Part shown: positions 62,081 through 64,000 of the stretch, piece by piece
How the letters are laid out: the number at the start of each line of letters is the position of its first letter
Position numbering within the stretch: position 1 is the stretch's first letter
NCBI RefSeq assembly: GCF_018449525.1
Contig: NZ_JAAVUS010000004.1
Span: 248,001-312,000, forward strand
From: Bradyrhizobium sp. dw_78
GTDB lineage: Bacteria; Pseudomonadota; Alphaproteobacteria; Rhizobiales; Xanthobacteraceae
DNA length: 64,000 bases
Reading direction: 5' to 3'
The notes under the pieces: generated by a model
What the model saw: only the letters and a program-made list of their open reading frames with translations
Database searches by the model: none
Told to the model about the DNA's origin: nothing
Program-made: the position numbers and the translations under genes

Positions 62081-63244
62081 TTGCGTATCGTTGAAATCCG
62101 TGAACGGACTTACCCCATCGCCTCGCCCATCGCCAATGCCTACATCGATTTCAGCAAGATGACGCTGAGTCTTGTGGCGATCGTCACGGATGTCATCCGG
62201 GATGGCAAGCCGGTAGTAGGGTACGGCTTTAACTCCAACGGCCGCTACGGCCAGGGCGCGCTGATGCGCGAGCGCTTCATCCCCCGGCTCATGGAGGCCG
62301 AGCCGGCGAGCCTTCTGAACGACGCCGGCAGCAATCTGGACCCGCACAAGATCTGGGCCACCATGTTTCGCAACGAGAAACCGGGCGGCCATGGCGAGCG
62401 TTCGGTGGCAATCGGCACGATCGACATGGCGGTATGGGATGCGACGGCGAAGATCGCCGGCCAGCCGCTGTTCCAATATTTGGCCGATACACATGGCCGC
62501 ACGGCCAACCCCAGGGTCTTCGTCTACGCCGCCGGCGGCTACTACTACCCCGGCAAGGACAACACCAAGCTCAAGGACGAGATGAAGGGTTACCTCGACC
62601 GCGGCTATACGGTGGTGAAGATGAAAATCGGCGGCGTGCCGCTGAAGGACGATCTTGGCCGTATCGAAGCCGTGCTCGGCATGCTGCCCGCCGGCTGCAG
62701 GCTGGCGGTGGACGCCAACGGCCGGTTCGACACCAAGACCGCCATCGACTACGCCAAGGCGCTTTCGGCTTACGATCTGTTCTGGTACGAAGAAGCCGGC
62801 GATCCGCTCGATTACGAATTGCAAGCCGAGCTCGCGCAGCATTACGCAAAGCCGATGGCGACGGGCGAAAACTTGTTCAGCCATCAGGATGCCCGCAATC
62901 TCATCCGCTACGGCGGCATGCGCAAGGACATCGACTGGCTGCAGTTTGATTGCGCCTTGAGCTACGGGCTGGTCGAATATCTCCGCACGCTCAAGATGCT
63001 CGATTCCTATGGCTGGTCGGCGTCGCGCTGCATCCCGCATGGCGGACATCAGATGTCGCTCGCGATTGCAGCCGGACTCGGCCTCGGCGGCAACGAATCC
63101 TATCCCGACCTGTTCCAACCCTTTGGCGGCTTCCCGGACAGCGTCCGGGTGGAGAACGGCCACGTCACCTTACCGCCGCTGCCCGGCATCGGCTTCGAGG
63201 GCAAAGCCGATCTCTATAAGGTGATGTCCGAACTCAGCGCCTGA
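62081..63244 (+). CDS. tarD: D(-)-tartrate dehydratase, enolase superfamily
   Basis: A 387-residue enzyme of the mandelate racemase/muconate lactonizing family that dehydrates D-tartrate to oxaloacetate. It closely resembles Bradyrhizobium TarD, offset by two residues. Metal ligands are D211 (VDANG), E237 (FWYEE) and E263 (TGENL); the general bases are K182 in KMKIGG and H320 in PHGGHQ. The TTG start at 62081 is fixed by a GGAGGG ribosome binding site five bases upstream. Between a divergent LysR gene and a downstream DctA-like carrier gene. Confidence 0.93.
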   Translation: MRIVEIRERTYPIASPIANAYIDFSKMTLSLVAIVTDVIRDGKPVVGYGFNSNGRYGQGALMRERFIPRLMEAEPASLLNDAGSNLDPHKIWATMFRNEKPGGHGERSVAIGTIDMAVWDATAKIAGQPLFQYLADTHGRTANPRVFVYAAGGYYYPGKDNTKLKDEMKGYLDRGYTVVKMKIGGVPLKDDLGRIEAVLGMLPAGCRLAVDANGRFDTKTAIDYAKALSAYDLFWYEEAGDPLDYELQAELAQHYAKPMATGENLFSHQDARNLIRYGGMRKDIDWLQFDCALSYGLVEYLRTLKMLDSYGWSASRCIPHGGHQMSLAIAAGLGLGGNESYPDLFQPFGGFPDSVRVENGHVTLPPLPGIGFEGKADLYKVMSELSA

Positions 63245-63336
63245 AACATACGCTTCATAATATCCCGGCGCCGCATTCCGCGGCGCCGGCTCCCACGTCC
63301 GCTCATAAAAATACCAAATCACAGGAAGGAAACGCC

Positions 63337-64000
63337 ATGTCGGCGATACCAGTTGAAAACGCAGTGGCGCGCAAACCCATCCTCGGCCCGCTCTGGCTGC
63401 AGGTTCTCATCGGCGCCATTCTCGGTATCGTATTCGGCGTCGTCGCTCCACAGGCTGCCGCAGAAACCGCATTTCTGGCAGAGGGTTTTGTAAAGCTTAT
63501 CCGGATGCTTCTCGCGCCGGTTATCTTCCTCACCGTCGTCGTCGGCATCGCGCGCATGGGCAATTTGCGCGAGGTCGGGCGCGTCGGCATCAAGGCGATC
63601 ATCTATTTCGAGGTTCTGTCCACGGTCTCGCTCGTCATTGGTGTGCTTGCAGCGGAGATCGTGAAGCCGGGGGCCGGATTACATGTCGACCCGCACTCGC
63701 TCAACGCGGATCTGGTCGCAGGCTACGCGCATTCGGCGGAACAGATGACCTTGCAGAGCTTCCTGCTCAACCTCATTCCCTCCAGCATCACCCAGGCCTT
63801 CGCGCAGAACAACATGCTGCAAATCATCGTTTTCGCCGTGTTGTTCGGCATCGTTTTGTCGCAGATCCAGCAGAAAGTGCAGCCGCTGCTGAACATCTTC
63901 GACCAACTCATGATCGCACTGTTCGGTGTCGTGCGTGTCGTCATGTATCTTGCACCGATCGCGGCTTTCGGCGGCATGGCCTTCACCATCGGCAAATACG
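63337..64000 (+). CDS. C4-dicarboxylate transporter DctA family, N-terminal part
   Basis: The first 221 codons of a Na+- or H+-coupled dicarboxylate carrier; the gene runs past the end of the window. WLQVLIGAILGIVFGVVAP is helix 1, KLIRMLLAPVIFLTVVVGIARMGN matches the DctA segment, and LIPSSITQAFAQNNMLQIIVFAVLFGI is the conserved hairpin region. The ATG at 63337 follows AGGAAGGA. Located 92 bases after tarD, it presumably imports tartrate, although DctA proteins also take succinate, malate and fumarate. Confidence 0.88.
   Translation, partial: MSAIPVENAVARKPILGPLWLQVLIGAILGIVFGVVAPQAAAETAFLAEGFVKLIRMLLAPVIFLTVVVGIARMGNLREVGRVGIKAIIYFEVLSTVSLVIGVLAAEIVKPGAGLHVDPHSLNADLVAGYAHSAEQMTLQSFLLNLIPSSITQAFAQNNMLQIIVFAVLFGIVLSQIQQKVQPLLNIFDQLMIALFGVVRVVMYLAPIAAFGGMAFTIGKY

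Noticed and set aside
61997-63163. Minus-strand open frame of 388 codons
   Set aside because: It is antisense to tarD, which has all catalytic residues of its family.
1-64000. tRNA genes, CRISPR arrays, prophage or integrative element ends
   Set aside because: No cloverleaf, no regular short repeats with spacers, and no integrase or phage genes were seen. The only repeats are the dispersed intergenic family and isolated palindromes.

Overview
The window reads as chromosomal DNA of a Bradyrhizobium-like alphaproteobacterium (order Hyphomicrobiales, Nitrobacteraceae). The evidence is the high GC content, the divK-pleD pair, mipZ, a DUF1849/EipB gene, clpS-clpA, a phasin gene with PhaR-like sites, a protein nearly identical in layout to Bradyrhizobium D-tartrate dehydratase TarD, and several copies of an intergenic repeat typical of that group. 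No tRNA, rRNA, CRISPR array, intact insertion sequence or prophage was seen.

Layout. 1-8.3 kb: end of RNase R (rnr), DUF983 and NUDIX genes, a flavin monooxygenase, rpmG with promoter and terminator, the cell-cycle signalling pair divK-pleD, DUF3572 overlapping dinB, and eipB. 8.5-12.3 kb: RidA, a glycerophosphodiesterase, a GNAT/FemAB-like protein, a HIT protein and TrmO. 12.3-15 kb: TetR regulator divergent from a cysteine-less isochorismatase-like gene and an AbrB-type membrane protein. 15-25 kb: lytic transglycosylase, glycine-reductase-like protein, PilZ protein, MFS exporter, clpS-clpA, a large TadG/VWA protein and a phasin. 25-32 kb: D,D-carboxypeptidase, J-domain protein, VWA protein, alpha/beta hydrolase, mipZ and panC. 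32-39 kb: a run of minus-strand genes (DUF1489, Pro-rich membrane protein, YidB, GST, TonB/TolA-like protein, aldo/keto reductase, an HTH regulator behind a perfect CtrA box, mgtE). 39-42 kb: two tandem NodB-type deacetylases.

42-61 kb is the more accessory part: a TcuA-like flavoprotein with an AAHS-type carrier, a complete ugp-type sugar-phosphate ABC operon with a candidate Pho box, a YkgJ operon behind a perfect FNR/FixK box, an imelysin plus di-heme cytochrome pair (likely iron related), a secreted phosphoesterase, a LolA-like protein, a PEP-CTERM protein, a small Cys-rich ORF and an Omp31-type porin-like protein. 61-64 kb is a D-tartrate catabolic locus: LysR regulator, tarD and a DctA-type carrier that runs off the window.

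Regulatory reading is the most informative part. Individual sites match PhaR, PhoB, FixK/FNR and CtrA consensus sequences and sit at sensible positions before fitting genes. I found no single large unknown system. The best candidates for new biology are the reduced imelysin/di-heme module, the FixK-boxed YkgJ operon, the Cys-rich insert in the TadG/VWA protein, and the CtrA-boxed HTH gene.
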